DNA from: Diaporthe sp. PMI_573
Lineage: Eukaryota > Ascomycota > Sordariomycetes > Diaporthales > Diaporthaceae
Direction: 5' to 3'
DNA length: 64,000 nucleotides
Assembly (NCBI GenBank): GCA_021399435.1
Contig: JAJTUP010000028.1
Location: forward strand, 558,001 to 622,000
A model generated the notes under the pieces. It saw only the letters and a list, made by a program, of their open reading frames with translations, was not told the origin of the DNA and did not search any database. Of the stretch, positions 31,262-44,273 are shown piece by piece; positions within the stretch are counted from its first letter, which is position 1; each line of letters starts with the position of its first letter. The position numbers and the translations under genes were made by a program.

Positions 31262-33506
31262 CTATTGCGGTATAGGCGCTGCTACTTCAGGAGCATCCGG
31301 GACGTCCTGATCGAGGTCAAGGTCGTTATCTACAGCCATAGTTGGAACTCCTCCTCCCAGACTAATGTCTTTTGCTTCCCTGATTGTCTGTCCTCGCACC
31401 TCCGCCGGCCCGTCAAGAAACGATTCTGTTGATGAGATATGGCCCATCTGGATCCAATTCCGCAACGTCTGTACGATCGATATCGTATTTGCCTCGGATC
31501 GGTTCCTCAGAGGACTGAGCATCTGACCACAGGCTGAAAAGAGCCTCTCCACGTCAGCGCTCATAGGCACCACAGCGTATATATCAAGGGCCATTTGAGC
31601 TAGCCGGGGGTAAGTTGCCCGCTTCCTGTGCCAATACGCCAATGCGTCCATCACCTCGTGGTCCCCAAACTCACGAGATCGCTGCCATTGTTGCCACTCA
31701 TCACCAAGGTTCGCTACTGCCGGACTTCCGAATTGACTGCTCGATTCCTCTCGCCAGTCTCTCTCGTACTTGTCCATCTCCGACTCGAAGATTCGAGGGT
31801 ATTTCCGTTTCGGCCTAGACCTTTCCTCAACGGAGATCGGCATTTCCCTGTACGTGGACTCCCAAAGCTCTTGTACAAGATCCTTGGCCTTGATGATCCA
31901 GTCCGAACGACCTCTCCATATGTCCTCGATATAGTCCCATCGGAAGGCAGGATGTAGAGCGATTGCGGCATAATAGACCGGTGTCTCATCCAAGAGGTTG
32001 TAATACTCGTCAAGCTTCTTCCAAGCCAGGTTGATGTTAATTCTGAAGTGCTCCGGATCGGGATATCGTTCAGCGGTTGCCTTCCATTCCTCCATTCTCG
32101 AGAGAAGAAATTCGTAGGCAATGATCACATGCCACACTGTCCCGTATGCCTCTTCGCGGCCACCTTTTCGAGTCCGAATCTTGCCGCCGCCTTCGAGACG
32201 AAGAAGAGCATCTTCAAAGACACGGAGCACAGTCTCGAACAGAATAATGACCTGCCAGTCCGTGGCCCTGATCTCGCTCTCCTCTCGAAGGTATAATGGA
32301 ATGTCTGACCGCTTCTTCTTGCCTTTCCGGACAAGGCTCTCCCATTCCTGATGCTGATTCTCCCACAACTGTTCGAGAAAAGGTCGTAACTCAATAGCTC
32401 GGCGGATCATGTAGAGTTGGGAAAGCCACCGGGTAAGGTTATCGAGAATAGTGTCCTTTGGTTTCCTCTTGCCGTCAGGGTTGGTTGATCGATCGAAGTG
32501 GTCCTGTTGCAACTTCCGAAGCAGCTGCGTGAGGACGTCGGACTTATGTATGACGACAACAAAGTTGTGCAACTTCCCAATCGGGCCTTTGCGTCTCCAA
32601 GCCTCATGACGAGCAGCATCGATCGTCCCTTTCGCGGTTATTTCGGACTCGAACGCGTCAGCGTCATGCCCGAACAGCAGGGCTTTGACTGCAAGGTTAA
32701 TGATATGACCAAAGCAGCGTATTCGACGTCGCTTTCCGTCGAAGCCGAGAGCCCTGCCTATCTCCTCTATTGCGGTATCGTTATTTGACGCGTTGTCGAG
32801 TGTAAAGTACCCTATTTTCTCTTGAATCGAATAGCTTCGGAGGATGGAAAGTACCTCGGCTGCAATGTTCTCGCCCGTATGACGAGCGACAATCTCTGGA
32901 ATCCCCAGAATGAGCTTTTGCGGGAGATCGTCTTTACCGAGAAAAAAAAACAATGCCAGTAAATGAAAAGCGGTTTCGAGACCTCCACCCGTCAAAGGAA
33001 ATATTGATCTTGCCTCGCACATTACGCAACAAGCCAACCATGTACCCCTTATTGCTATTGTAGATCTCGAGAATGCGTCGCCGTACTGTCTGGTGAGAGA
33101 GATGTGCCTGAGTGATGGAAACGAGCGGGTTAAGATATTCGATCATCTCTCGAAAGCGTTCATTCTCGGCTTGGCGGAATGAGATTTGGGCATCAACAAT
33201 CCACGACACCAACAACTGCTGAAACCGAGTTCGTTGAAAATTGTCGACAAGACTATTCGCAATTCTTTGTTCTCGAGGGTCGTGCGCATCAAGTTTGAGG
33301 TAAGTGGCGATACTTGTTGACGGAGTCTTCTCCTTGACCTTGACAGGAGGCTCCCGCTTGCCAGTGGGATCCCAGGTCTCGTGCTCTCTAAATAGGTGCT
33401 TCTCGGCATTCTGCGTCCCTGTTGAGGATGTATTATGTGGCGGACTTTTCCTCTTCTTGACGCAAAACCGACAAACCCAGCGGCGATTATTATCGTCCCC
33501 AACAGA
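31262..33506 (-). mobile_element. hAT transposase, N-terminus lost, one frameshift
   Basis: Translation from about 33,506 begins with a BED-like finger remnant (DDNNRRWVCRFCVKKRKS, HLFREHE) and runs to KINISFDGWRSRNRFSFTG. The frame is then shifted by one T in a T9 run (32942-32950). It continues GKDDLPQKLILGIPEIVARH, KIGYFTLDNASNNDTAIEEI, LTRWLSQLYMIRRAIELRPF, TYPRLAQMALDIYAVVPMSA and DVERLFSACGQMLSPLRNRS to the stop at 31262. All hAT core blocks and the dimerisation domain are present. The first about 80 residues are replaced by the terminal repeat of the neighbouring hAT at 33507. The right flank therefore is a breakpoint. Confidence 0.85.
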
Positions 33507-33527
33507 CAGAGACCCAAACAACTCAAC
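33507..33527 (+). repeat. hAT terminal inverted repeat, left
   Basis: 21 nt beginning CAGAGACCC. Flanking 8 nt outside is CCAACAGA, within the coding part of the neighbouring hAT. Confidence 0.85.
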
Positions 33528-35947
33528 CAACTCAACGGACGACCTATATTGAGTGAATTGGCTTAGTAATCGCCGACCTCTCGTTGAGTTGATCAACTGA
33601 ACGCTTTCGTTGAATGGATTGACGTTGAGTTGGTGTGAGGGAACGATCATGTGACTTTCATACTTTATGAATAGTCTCACTTTATGAATATTGTGTAAAT
33701 AGCTTAAGTCGGAGTTTTCCTTAAGCGTCTCTTTCTTTACTTTTCCCCAGTGTTCTTCGAACCAACCCCATCGATACGCAGGGTGGAGAGCCAACGCCAC
33801 GTAATATATTGGTGTCTCGTCGAGAATTGTGTAGTATTTGTTGAGCTTCTGCCACCCTAGGTTGATGTTGATCCTGAAGTGTTCGGGATCAGGATAATCC
33901 GCCGCGACTGCCTTGTACTCCTCCAGTTTTGCCATTAGGAATTCGAAGCCTTGGATGACATCCCAGATATTTCCGTACGAGCCGACCCACCCTCTCTTCC
34001 GTTTGCGTTGAATACCGTCTCCCTCAAGGGTTTTGACGGTGACCTCGTAGAATCCAAGAATCGTGGCGAGGTGTTCGAGGACGTCCCAGTCCTTGTCTGA
34101 AAGCTGGTTTTCGGATAGGCAAATTCGCGGTTGAACAGCCGACCTCCTCATCAGGCCCGTCTTTTTCGACCTATTGTCCTGCTCCCAAGCTTGTTTGTGT
34201 TTAAGAATCATCACATCGAGGTAAGGACGGAGTTTGATCGCGCGGCGGATCATGTAGAGCTGGGACAGCCATCTGGTATCGTTATCGACGACGATGTTCA
34301 GAGGCTTCCTCGCTCGAACTCTCGGATCGATAGATTGGTCCATATCAGCCTGCTGAACACCTCGAAGAAGGTAACTCAGCACATCAGATCTGTCGATGTC
34401 AACAACGAGGTTGTGGAGCTTCCCGACTGGCCCTCTCCTCCTCCAAAGATCGTGTTCAGTTTCAGATAACGCTGCTGCGCCGGAGAGCTGATTCTCAAAT
34501 GCCTCTGGATTGGAGCCAAAAAGCAATGCTTTGGCAGAGAGGTTGAGTATGTGGCCAAAGCATCGACATCTGCGCTTGCGTCCATCGAAGCCCAACTCTC
34601 CTCCGATCACAGCCATTGCTGAATCGTTGTTTTCGGCGTTATCAAGCGTGAAATACCCGATCTTATTCTTTATACCATATGAATCGATAATCTCGAGGAC
34701 TTCTGCTGCAATATTTGTGCCAGAATGGCGAGTAGAGACCTCGGGTACTCCAAGGACGATTTTGCGGGGCTTGTTTTTCTCGTCTTGGAAGAAGCACATA
34801 ATCCCATATAACGCGTGCCGATTTCCGGACCTCCAGCCATCAAAAGAGACGTGAATTAGGCCGGGAGAGCTCTGGAGGACCTCCATAACCTTCGTCTTGT
34901 GCTGTTCGTATGATGCCACGATTTTTCTGCGAATAGATGTTGCGGAAAGATTGGCGTCACAGAGCTTCACGCAAGGGTTCAGATATGCAAAAATCTTCCT
35001 GAGCTTGTCGTGTTCTGCCGTTTCGAACGAGAGGTTGGCCTCCACGATCCATTCCATTAGAAGTCGTTGGAAATGCTTCTTGTCGAAGTTCTTGATGAAG
35101 CCATTCGCAATTGCTTGTTCTCTAGGCTTATTGGTATCAAGCTTCATCAACTCGGCGATGGTTGACTGTCCCTTGGCCTTCCGGCCCTCTGCTCTTAGCT
35201 GCGAGGCTGATTTTGTCTTCCCTTCAGGCGCACAAATCCTGTGGTCGTCATAGAGGTGGTTTAGGGTATTTTGGATGCCCGTTGATGTGAAGGTCTTTGG
35301 CTTAAGAGTGTTCTTGCGGATGCAAATTTTGCAAACCCACTTCCTGTCGTTGCCTTTCTGGATATCGTACCCATACTCCCAGGCCCAGGAATTAGTATCT
35401 CTAACCCTTTGAGACCAGGTGAAGCCGGGGAAACGGCGCCAAAGAGATTCTTCATATTGCCGCTCTTTGGTAGTGGAATCTGGCGAGGTGGACTTAGAAC
35501 GTCGAGCTGGCGAGAATGGCGTGAAAGTTGTAGAAGGCGCTGGAGACGACCTAAAATTTCCATCATCGTCAACAGCAGTGATGGCGTCAGAATCTGATAG
35601 AATACTCATCCTGAGCTAGTTACGCAATGCAATCGGTGTAGCTGTTGAAATCGATGTGGAAGTTACAAGCAGAATTGAGGGTAAAAGGAGGTGGCGGCCA
35701 GGGAAATTAGGTGATCAGCCTTACGTACAAGCCACACATAGCCTTAGTTACGGGGTCGCTGTTAGGATTTATACCAGTCCGCAGTTACAGTCACTAACAG
35801 TGGCTAGTAGACCCACTTTATATCAACGAAATCAACGAGATCCACCAACTTCAAGGTAATATTGAGTTGGGCAGCTTACTAATAAAGTCCTCCATTGAGT
35901 TGGTTGAGTTGGCCGTTGATCAACTCGTTGATCAACTCGTTGATTAC

Positions 35948-35968
35948 GTTGAGTTGTTTGGGTCTCTG
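35948..35968 (-). repeat. hAT terminal inverted repeat, right
   Basis: Exact inverse of the left repeat, ending GGGTCTCTG. The 8 nt outside is GGATTGAG, inside the Helitron coding sequence; it does not match the left flank, so there is no target-site duplication. Confidence 0.85.
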
Positions 35969-38016
35969 GGATTGAGGGTGAACCAAATCGTCTTCATCCC
36001 CAGCAGTAAGCTGAGGGAGTTGATCTTGCGACGGTGGCCAAGTCTGTCTTCGTTCGACATATGCTGCCCATGGCCGAAGGCGCTGAGCTCTCGAAGTAGG
36101 AAGGAGACGTCCTCGTTGGCTGTCGTCCTGGTCTGGCGGTATTCTTCCTCCGCTACCCCGATCTCGCTGGCAGTCAGTGTGCGGAGGATCTGCTCCACCC
36201 GCGCAAAGGACCGCTTTTGCATACGTATATAGCTAATCCGCCGATTCTCCGAGCGTACCAGCATATTGTATATGAGGAAGGGAAAGGCTGGATGCGTCGC
36301 GAAAAGGCCGCCTGCTACTAGTCAATTCGGTCCGACCTTCCTGTTCGGCGGGTACACACCATGTCTCTGGAGCAGCAATCTCGCCCAACTCTGCAGGGTG
36401 AAGTTACGGTCTTCACTACGGCTACTATTGATGTCCGTGAATCCGATACCGGCTTCCTCCGCTAACTTAGGCCCTCCTCGGCCCCACGGGAACAGGCAGG
36501 GGAAGGTCTTGGGGAAGAAGTCGGGGTCATTACTGTCGGCATACTCCTCACCCCGCTGGTTGATAATAAAGGGCTCCGTCGTGCCGGCAAAGTATCCGAT
36601 GCCATCCTCGTTGCGCCTGCGCTTCTTACCCCGATGGCGACCATCAATCTGGTCCAGGCCGGCCCGGAACCACCGAAGCCGTTCTCTGGGACCGTGGTCA
36701 GCCGCCTCGTCGAGCCCCAACATCCCTGTCGAGACCATCTCGGTTAGCTCTTGCTCTATGTGGCGTGGATCTAGCTCTTCTGTCTGGAGATGCCGCGCCT
36801 GCAGGCCGCCTAGTCTCGCGTTGCTTTCATTCTCTTGGCGCACAACGTCGTCTTCGCGGTGCTCCAACATAGCTAGCACCTCTTCGGCGGTACGAATAGG
36901 CTGCTCTTCACGGCCGCGCTCAACGGCCGACACATAGTGTCCAGTCCGGATTTGGTCCTTTGGGCTCAGCTCGTACGGAACCATGTTGTCGAATATAGCC
37001 TCCGGCACCTCGGTACCAGCACACCAGTCCCCCCAGCTCCGGAGGTTCTCCTCACTGATACAAATATCTCGGTATAACGGGTTATACCGCTTCAGCCAGG
37101 TAAGCGCGCGTTTCAGCCGCTGTGGATGGACCGACATCATCCAGGCAATGTCTGTAGGCACCGGCTTCCGCGGTGCTACGAAGCACACGTGGATCCTCTC
37201 TACCTCGTCGACCATGGGGTGCGGGAGCACTTCAGACACCAAATTCTCCACGTCGTTTGGGAAAACAGTGATGTGGCCCTTCTTATGCTTACGATATCGG
37301 CCGTTGGTGGCCTTCTCGATATCGATCTGGAACTTGGTGATCCAACCACAAGGTATATACAGGCCGATGAGTCGCTCCTCCAGTGGAGTCAAGCATTGCA
37401 GTGCCGCAGGATATCTATGAACGCATCCGAGGCCGAGGTTGTTGACTTGGCAGGCACGTGGGAGCCTACCCGCCTCCAAGGCATGACCACAGTCTTGGCA
37501 GACAGGGAACCCATCCGGCCCTTCACGGGGGAAGCATTGTCGGCATGCGAAATGTTCCCGATCCTGACGCGTGAGGCGCTGTTCCGCCTGCCGATACAAC
37601 GGCTCGAGCACCGTCCACTTCCAGTCTGAGACATCGATGGATGCCTTCTGCTCATAGCAGACGACGCAGTGTGCCAGCTCCATGGTGTTCTCGTCATGCA
37701 TCTTGTTGTAGAAGTCACGGACCGTCTCCAGTTGGAGTTCGCGCGGTCTCGGCTCAGTCCATGTATGGTCCGTCGAATCTCTAACCCTCTGCTCCCAGCG
37801 TTCATCCATCGCCTTCAGGGTCTCCTGCAAAGACGTCTTTCGCTCTTGGAAGAGCGGAGAGACTGGAGTGTCCACAATCGGATGGTTCGCTTGTACTGCT
37901 GGCCCTGCCGGTTCAACAAGAAGTGCGTTTATGTGGACCGGTGTCGCAGTTGGCGTCTTGGGAAGGAGGCGGGCCAGTGGCCGTGTTTGTGAGTAGACTC
38001 GACGCTTTCTACCCAT
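35969..38016 (-). mobile_element. Helitron Rep-helicase gene, N-terminal part only
   Basis: The minus-strand gene starts at 38016 (MGRKRRVYSQTRPL...). It has a Cys-rich region (HCVVCYEQ, CRQCFP, VCQDCGHALE) and ITVFPNDVENLVSEVLPHPM and WLKRYNPLYRDICI, typical of fungal Helitron N-termini. A 48-nt intron (36359-36312, GTGTGT..GCAG, branch TTGACTAG) joins LLLQRHG to GLFATHPAFPFLIYNMLVRS. The Helitron_like_N block follows up to TIWFTLNP, where the hAT terminal repeat cuts it at 35968. The HUH nuclease, the catalytic Tyr and the helicase domain are missing. It is more divergent from the 47-54 kb Helitron than would be expected of sister copies, so a separate family. Confidence 0.85.
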
Positions 38017-39706
38017 AGCGCTGGGCGGTGATCCATGAGGTCCCAGCAACGACTTTTGTCCGTGAAAATCCTCTAGCGTCGCCAGAATATCTCTTATTCT
38101 TCCTTGATTGAATGCTATTACACAGTCATGGTCTCGTCACACCTGTTTCCCAGCCATGGGGAACTCCGTTGTGCCGATGTGTCACGGGCAACTACGGCAT
38201 CAGGCATGAAACGTGACCGAGTGGTCCTGCCGGGGACTTCCCTGCTAACGGGTGACTAGGCCACTGTGACCAGTATTGTCGTTGCCGTCGTCAGTGCGAG
38301 GGCCCCACTTTGTTGGAAACTTTATTGGAAGTTCACGATTCCTTCGAAACGATCTGTGCTCGGACCTGCTCTCTTTTTCTCTACTAACTCACTTTAGGGT
38401 AGATCTATCTTGTCTACAGGTAAAATCGCTGTGACCCTGTTAGTGGCTCGCGAATTTCAACCAGCTGTTCCAACCTGTCAACTGCATACAACACCAATAA
38501 CCCATGCCCCAGCTGAGAACAGCCGTAGACGCATGGGTTTTCCGCACGGACGCATGACCTTCTCTGCCTGAAGACGTCCTGATGCGGAGCGCCAGCTCTC
38601 TCTTTTCCTTCCTAACGGGAGGCCCTCCTAGCAAGCCGGCTTGACGGCTGCTCCCCAGTAGCAATAATGGTATCAGAGATTATAGAGTAGTGCAATTACA
38701 TAATCAATTCCTGGCCCCCTATTGGCTGCAGTGTTGCCGGCGGCAGCCAAGCCGGCTGACCCTGAGCTAGGTCTCCATCTCTTGTTTACAACATCCCACA
38801 TCTCAGGCGAGGACCTGCGAACGGAACGAATTTCGAATGTTCGAGTTGATGTACTCGCTGACGGCCATTCTCAGCTCCTGGCTAAAAGCCACGGTGCACG
38901 GTATATCGCTAAAGGCGGCAGACAAGATATGAATAGCATCGTCCACTTGAATACGGTCCGATGGAGGAATATGCATGACTACGATGGTCAAGGTTGAAGA
39001 CGAGTAATATGATGCCGGTTGGCAATAGAATAAAGTGGCTCACAGCTTTTGGCACCAAGAAACTAGTCCCCCACTAGTGTTAAGTCGGTCAGATGTGTAA
39101 AATAGATCGCCAGGAGCAATTACGGTCTGCGAAACCAGCTAAAATTGAGTATCTTCGTCGAGTATTACTAGCCTTTTATTGTAACGTCGTGTGACTAGTA
39201 CTGCTGTAAGGGCCTGGCTCACAAGTAACGTGGTCCACAAGCTCATGCCACACCAAATCGCGTCCACGCGACAATTCACCCCAACAAATACACCACAACA
39301 CAAAGACTTAATTGGAACTACTCGGAATTCTCTTCTCCAAAGGTCTCTATATCAATTGTATAAGTGCGCGCATTATGTCCGGCCTTTTCGCAGTTGCTAT
39401 AGAGCCGTGTACGTATTTCTGTCCGCGGTTTTCGATAATTATTTCTATGCGTTTTTTGCGTAAGCTATTGTTGTATAATATCGTTCTGATCTTGCGAATC
39501 TTGTCTATTCTGTATTATTTTTTTATAATTTTTTTTTTCACTAAGACTTTTTTTCTTCATTTTATGCCGTCTATTCTGTTCCTCGTTATTCTTTCGAATA
39601 TAATATATGTATGAATATATGCCCCAACATAAATAAAAAAAAAACCCAAAAAATAACTATGAGACATTAATAAACCCGTACAAGAGATTCATATTCCGGA
39701 CCAGCG
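38017..39706. other. No gene recognised; AT-rich tract at the right end
   Basis: Short frames only. 39,440-39,660 is strongly AT-rich with long T and A runs (for example 39,521-39,538 and 39,633-39,642), next to the 3' end of the ABCC transporter gene. It could hold the transporter's 3' UTR and polyadenylation region. Confidence 0.4.
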
Positions 39707-42700
39707 TCACTCAAGTGGCGTACGTTGACCGTTAACATGATCGCTTCCTCCAGCGATACACAAGTTCCTGAAATAACCACCCTCCTTCTCGATTAGTGTT
39801 TTTGGTGGTCCCATCTCTACTATACATCCCTTATCCATGACAATAACCCTGTCGTAATCCATGACCATCTCAAGCCTGTGGCCAACCATGAGTGTAGTCC
39901 AATTCTTAAACTCGGCATCGATGGCTTGGCGCATGAGTTGTTCAGTGTCTCGATCAACGCTGCTGGTCACTTCATCCAGCACCAATAGCCCTCCGTCCAC
40001 TTCATCGCTATCCAAAGCTCCGTCAGATGATGCTTTAATGTTTTCTGCTCGTACCCTGCGCCGCAATACAGCCCGCGCTAGTGCGAATAGTTGCTTTTGT
40101 CCCTGACTAAAGTTATCCGCATTCAAAGCTGCATCCAGTCCCCCCATTGTGACAATTGCGGGCCATAACTGGACAGTTTCGAGAGCGGCGCGACATGCCG
40201 CATCGGTGGCGATGGTAAAGGGATCCAGAACCTTCCGTATGCTTGCACTATCTGGGAGCAGTACAGGGTCCTGGGATATGGCAATGATGCGTTCGCGGAG
40301 GGCAGTGCGATTTATGGTATGGAGGGGAGTTCCGTCAATGGCAATCTTGTTCCGAGAGGAGGGCAAGGGGTCTAGAAGCTTCAGAAGCAAGAGGGCCAAG
40401 CTACTCTTGCCGCTACCACTGCGACCGCAAACTGCAACACGCTCCCCGACAGCTATTGACAAGTGAATATCGCGCAGCACAAGATTCGGCGCCGACAGTT
40501 CGTTACTAGTGCTCATTAGAATGTGTAGTGTTACAAAAAAAAACCAAATCCCACTAGCAATCATGTAGACTTACTCGTAAGATGCTGAGACACCATTGAT
40601 CTGGATGCTGCCCCCTGTCGGCCACTGCTCCGGCGGGTTGAAATCTTCGCCTTCTTGCTCTTCAGGCTTGACAACTTCAGAGAACCTCTTGATTCGAGCG
40701 ACCGCACCTATCGATGTCTCTAACATGGTATATCTCCTGATCAAGCTACCCAAGCTGGCACCGAGAGACATGATCGAGACAAGAGAGGCGCCAGTAAATC
40801 CGGTAGACGAGTGGCCTTGGGTTGCTAGGATAACGATAAGAGTTGCCATGACAGCGACAATCATGTTCAAAGTCAGCGCCAGCCACTGCTGGGCCATGGC
40901 GAAGAGGTATGCTGCTTGCTGCGACCTGTCCAGGGCCCGGTTATTTTGCTGAACGCCATCGTCCGTCCATCTGAACGCACGGAGCGTGACAATGTTGTTG
41001 ATGGTGTCTATGAACTGAGAGTATAACGGGCTCTTTGTTTCCAAATCCAAAAGTCTTAGCTGTCGCGATGTGCGCAGATAGAACTTTTGTACCAAATACA
41101 AGACTCCGAGGACCAATGGATAGCTTATAACAAGCCACGCGGATGAGGTGGCAATCACCGCGGCTATGCCAATGCAGTTGGCCATTTCCATCAAGATGTT
41201 GAGGAGTGCTATAGGTAGCTCGCCATCAACTAAAGTCATATCCTGAGAGAAGAGGTTCGTGATAATCCCGGTGTCAGTAGACGAAAAAAACGCAAGCGGA
41301 GCAGCGAGTACCGTCCGTATCGCTGCCTCATGAAGCCGAGATCCCGATGTCATGACAATTCTCGTAAGACCGATAAAGAATAGCAATAGAATCAAAAGAA
41401 GAGACATGGCCTGAAAGAGGGCGTAGAGTCCGATGTAGAAGGCCGCGGATCGGACAGGGTGGGCAGAGGTGACATCAGTGGCCCAGTAGTTGAGCCAGAT
41501 GTTTTGCCAGCTGTTGAAAAACCCGATGCTCAGGCTGATGACAAATAACCCTATCTTAGGGAACCAGGTGATGCTGTTAAAGTAATGCTTGTAGACTGCT
41601 ACTTCGCCAGCAACCCTGCCCTCCATCTTGATATCAAAGGACGCCCCCTTTAAGGTTTGAGACGTGCTGTCTTCGAACGGAGGAGCGATAGCGTCGCCAA
41701 AGACAGGTCCCACGACGTGTTCAACGCCGGATTCTGCAATTTCTTCCGCGCCGAGCTTGATCTTGAGGCCGGAGAGATAGCCCTCCTTTCGCATGAGATA
41801 CTCAAAAGTCCCCTGCTCAACCACGGTTCCATCCTCTCCCAGGGCAACGATGTGGTCGGCAAGATGGAGGTGGCGAATAGAGTGGGTACAGAGCACTGCA
41901 GTTGCTCCTCTCTGACGAAGGCAGCTATGAGGGCCGAAGACCGACAGTAAAACTTTTTCTTCGACATCAGCATCTAGGCTGCTCATAGTATCATCGAATA
42001 TCAAGAATGATGAATCCAAATACAAGGCTCTGGCCATGGCGATTCTCTGTTTCTGACCTCCACTGAGACTCGATCCGTCGCTCCCGACAATGGCGTCGTC
42101 GCCTTGGGGAAGCATATCAAGGTCAGGTTGAAGGATGGTTGCCTTGATAACCTCCCTGTATCTAACAGGATCAAACGGAGCAGGTCCGGTGATGTTTTTC
42201 TTGACTGAAGTGTTGGTCAAGCATGGGACCTGATCGCAATAACCGATCCTGAGAGCCTCGGTCGTGATATTGATTCTACCCTGGGCGAATGGCACTTCCC
42301 CGAGGAGCGCTTTGCACAGCGTCGACTTGCCAGATGCAACTGGCCCAATGATCATGGTCAATGAATTCTGGAGTATGCTCAGATTGATATCCCGAAGCTG
42401 CGTATTCTCAGCACTCCAGCCGAAGCTGCCGTTGGAAATCTCCACGACAGCTCGCTTCGCTGGCTTTTCGGCCCCGCTCGGCCCACCAACCTGCAGCTCA
42501 CGGTAATCATCCCGTGGTTCTAGCTCGAGAAATGTCTGAATCCGATCGAGAGACGCAAGAGCAGCTAACAAGAGGGTGAAGGTTTGGGAAAGAATAGTGA
42601 GCGGAGTAGTGAGAAGCAGCAAGTACGAGATGGACGTATAGATCGTCGTGATGGTGAGTGTGTCGCGCGTGATGGCAAAGGTTAGGACAGGTGAGAGGTT

Positions 42701-44273
42701 GCCTGGTATGAAACCGAGGGCCAAGGCGAGGAGGATTGCCATGCGAAACTCGTTCCCAGCCTTGATCTCGTCAATTCTGAGTTGCTGAAAGACATGATAC
42801 AGTGGAGATACGAGACCAGAGATCTTGATATGCTTCATTTGTCGAATCGCGTTCGCCGTCGAAGCTATTCTGGTCTGCACCTTGACCATCCAGCCCGCCT
42901 GTCTGGGACCGGTATGTCCGATCAGAAAAGAGGCGCCCAGCACGCAGAGCAAGGTCACCACAAGTGGCGCGACAAAGGCGGCGCCGACATTGCGCTCCAG
43001 AAGGAAAGCTGCCACGGCAATCTCGATAGCGTTGGCCCAGAATTCATGCAGGCCAAGAAGCCCGATACGTATGTACTCCACATCGCCGCTCATCAAAGTC
43101 AGAGCAGCCGAGTTCTCAGCCGCAGACGAATTTGCTTCGGTGGTCTTCTTGTAGATGGCCACGTCGAGACAGCCGCGGATCATGAACAGCGCCCGTTCCT
43201 GAAAGTATTGATATAACGCGTTGAAGACGGCGATTCCGGCGTAAATGAAAATCGCGGCCCCGATCAGCCCATAGCCATAGTTGGCCGGTGCCGTTCCGGG
43301 AGCTGCTTGCAGGTAGTTCAACAGGGCCGTGAGAAAGAGCGGTTGGCTAAGACTGAACCCTGCGAGCGCAATCCTGGGAGCTACCGGTAGCAGCAACGGC
43401 ACTGCGAAGACCCGGATTAAAGCCTTGAACAGGCCGTGCTTTCCACCAAACGATGCGGCGACGAGCAGACGGTTTGCGAACCGCTGGTGGAGTGTTTCTG
43501 ATGCCACGTTTTGATCGAGTGGATACAGATCCGTCACGTCCAGTATCTTGCGATAGCCCAGTAGCAGCAGTGAATTCAGCCATAGGAAGCCGCCGAGGCC
43601 ATAGAAGCCATTAATCTCCTCGGGGCTGTATGACTTGTCGGGCCACATTAGTTGCTTGGACTTGTGTCGACACTCTAGCAGGACCAGAAGAGCTAGAATG
43701 GCTACCGCGGCGGTATTTACGGACGCGAATGCCCTCTCACTGGAGTTGGTTGCCGCTATCCATAACGTCCTTGTCTGGGTGGTGTCGAAGAGCAGCCTCA
43801 AGGAGAGGTAGACAGTCAGCAGGATCGAGGGTCTGGGCGATCGCGAATGCTCCTGGGCGGCGAGGACGAGCATGAATAACCCCGATATCAAGGTGACCGC
43901 CGAGGAGGCGACGAAGAGAGCTTTGAGGTTACCAGAACCTCGACCGCTAAGAACCAAAAGGAAAACCTGTACTGCTATGTATATGCTTGTGGTAGCCTGA
44001 GACGTGTTGGTTAAATCATCAGACAATGTATTACAAAGGTTTCGAGTAGGAATTAGCAACGCTTACAAGTTTGGCGGACTTCCAACTAGAGGTTGCTACT
44101 ATTACAGGCTTTGTCCTCAAGTGAACAATCCGCAGCGCGGATATCGCAATAAAAATCGACGTGCAAAGGAGGGAGAAGACGATGAGCTCGAACTTGATGG
44201 TAAAATCAAAGTCGCTTCGGCAGCCATGGACTGCAGGTCCGAACCCGCCATCACCAAGACACTCAGAGAACAT
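39707..44273 (-). CDS. MRP-type (ABCC) multidrug transporter
   Basis: Three exons: 44273-44067, 43996-40575 and 40505-39707; introns GTAAGC..CTCAG (71 nt) and GTAAGT..ACTAG (69 nt, branch TTCTAATG). Joined product is 1,475 residues, intact. Exon 1 (MFSECLGDGGFGPAVHGCRS) is the start of TMD0, typical of fungal ABCC proteins. Then TMD1, NBD1 (Walker A GPVASGKST, signature LSGGQKQRIAMARAL, FLIFDDTMSSLD), TMD2 and NBD2 (Walker A GRSGSGKSS, FSQGQKQLFALARAVL, LLVLDEVTSSVD). NBD1 has Asp in place of the catalytic Glu after Walker B, the usual MRP asymmetry. Such pumps export conjugates and metabolites or load the vacuole; the substrate is unknown and no biosynthetic genes adjoin. Confidence 0.9.

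Larger units (their letters stand above)
33507..35968 (-). mobile_element. hAT element with perfect 21-nt terminal inverted repeats, C-terminal domain deleted
   Basis: The 2,462-bp unit is bounded by CAGAGACCCAAACAACTCAA(C) at 33507 and its exact inverse ending at 35968. Subterminal GTTGAGTTG-type repeats lie just inside. The transposase starts at 35609 (MSILSDSDAITAVDDDG) with a BED-type finger (WVCKICIRKNTLKPK, HLYDDHRIC), then HVSFDGWRSGNRHALYGIMC, KIGYFTLDNAENNDSAMAV, DTRWLSQLYMIRRAIKLRPY and DETPIYYVALALHPAYRW. It ends near KVKKETLKENSDLS (about 33,700) with the dimerisation domain missing, so it is non-autonomous. The reading frame by chance runs on through the terminal repeat into the next hAT. 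Confidence 0.85.
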
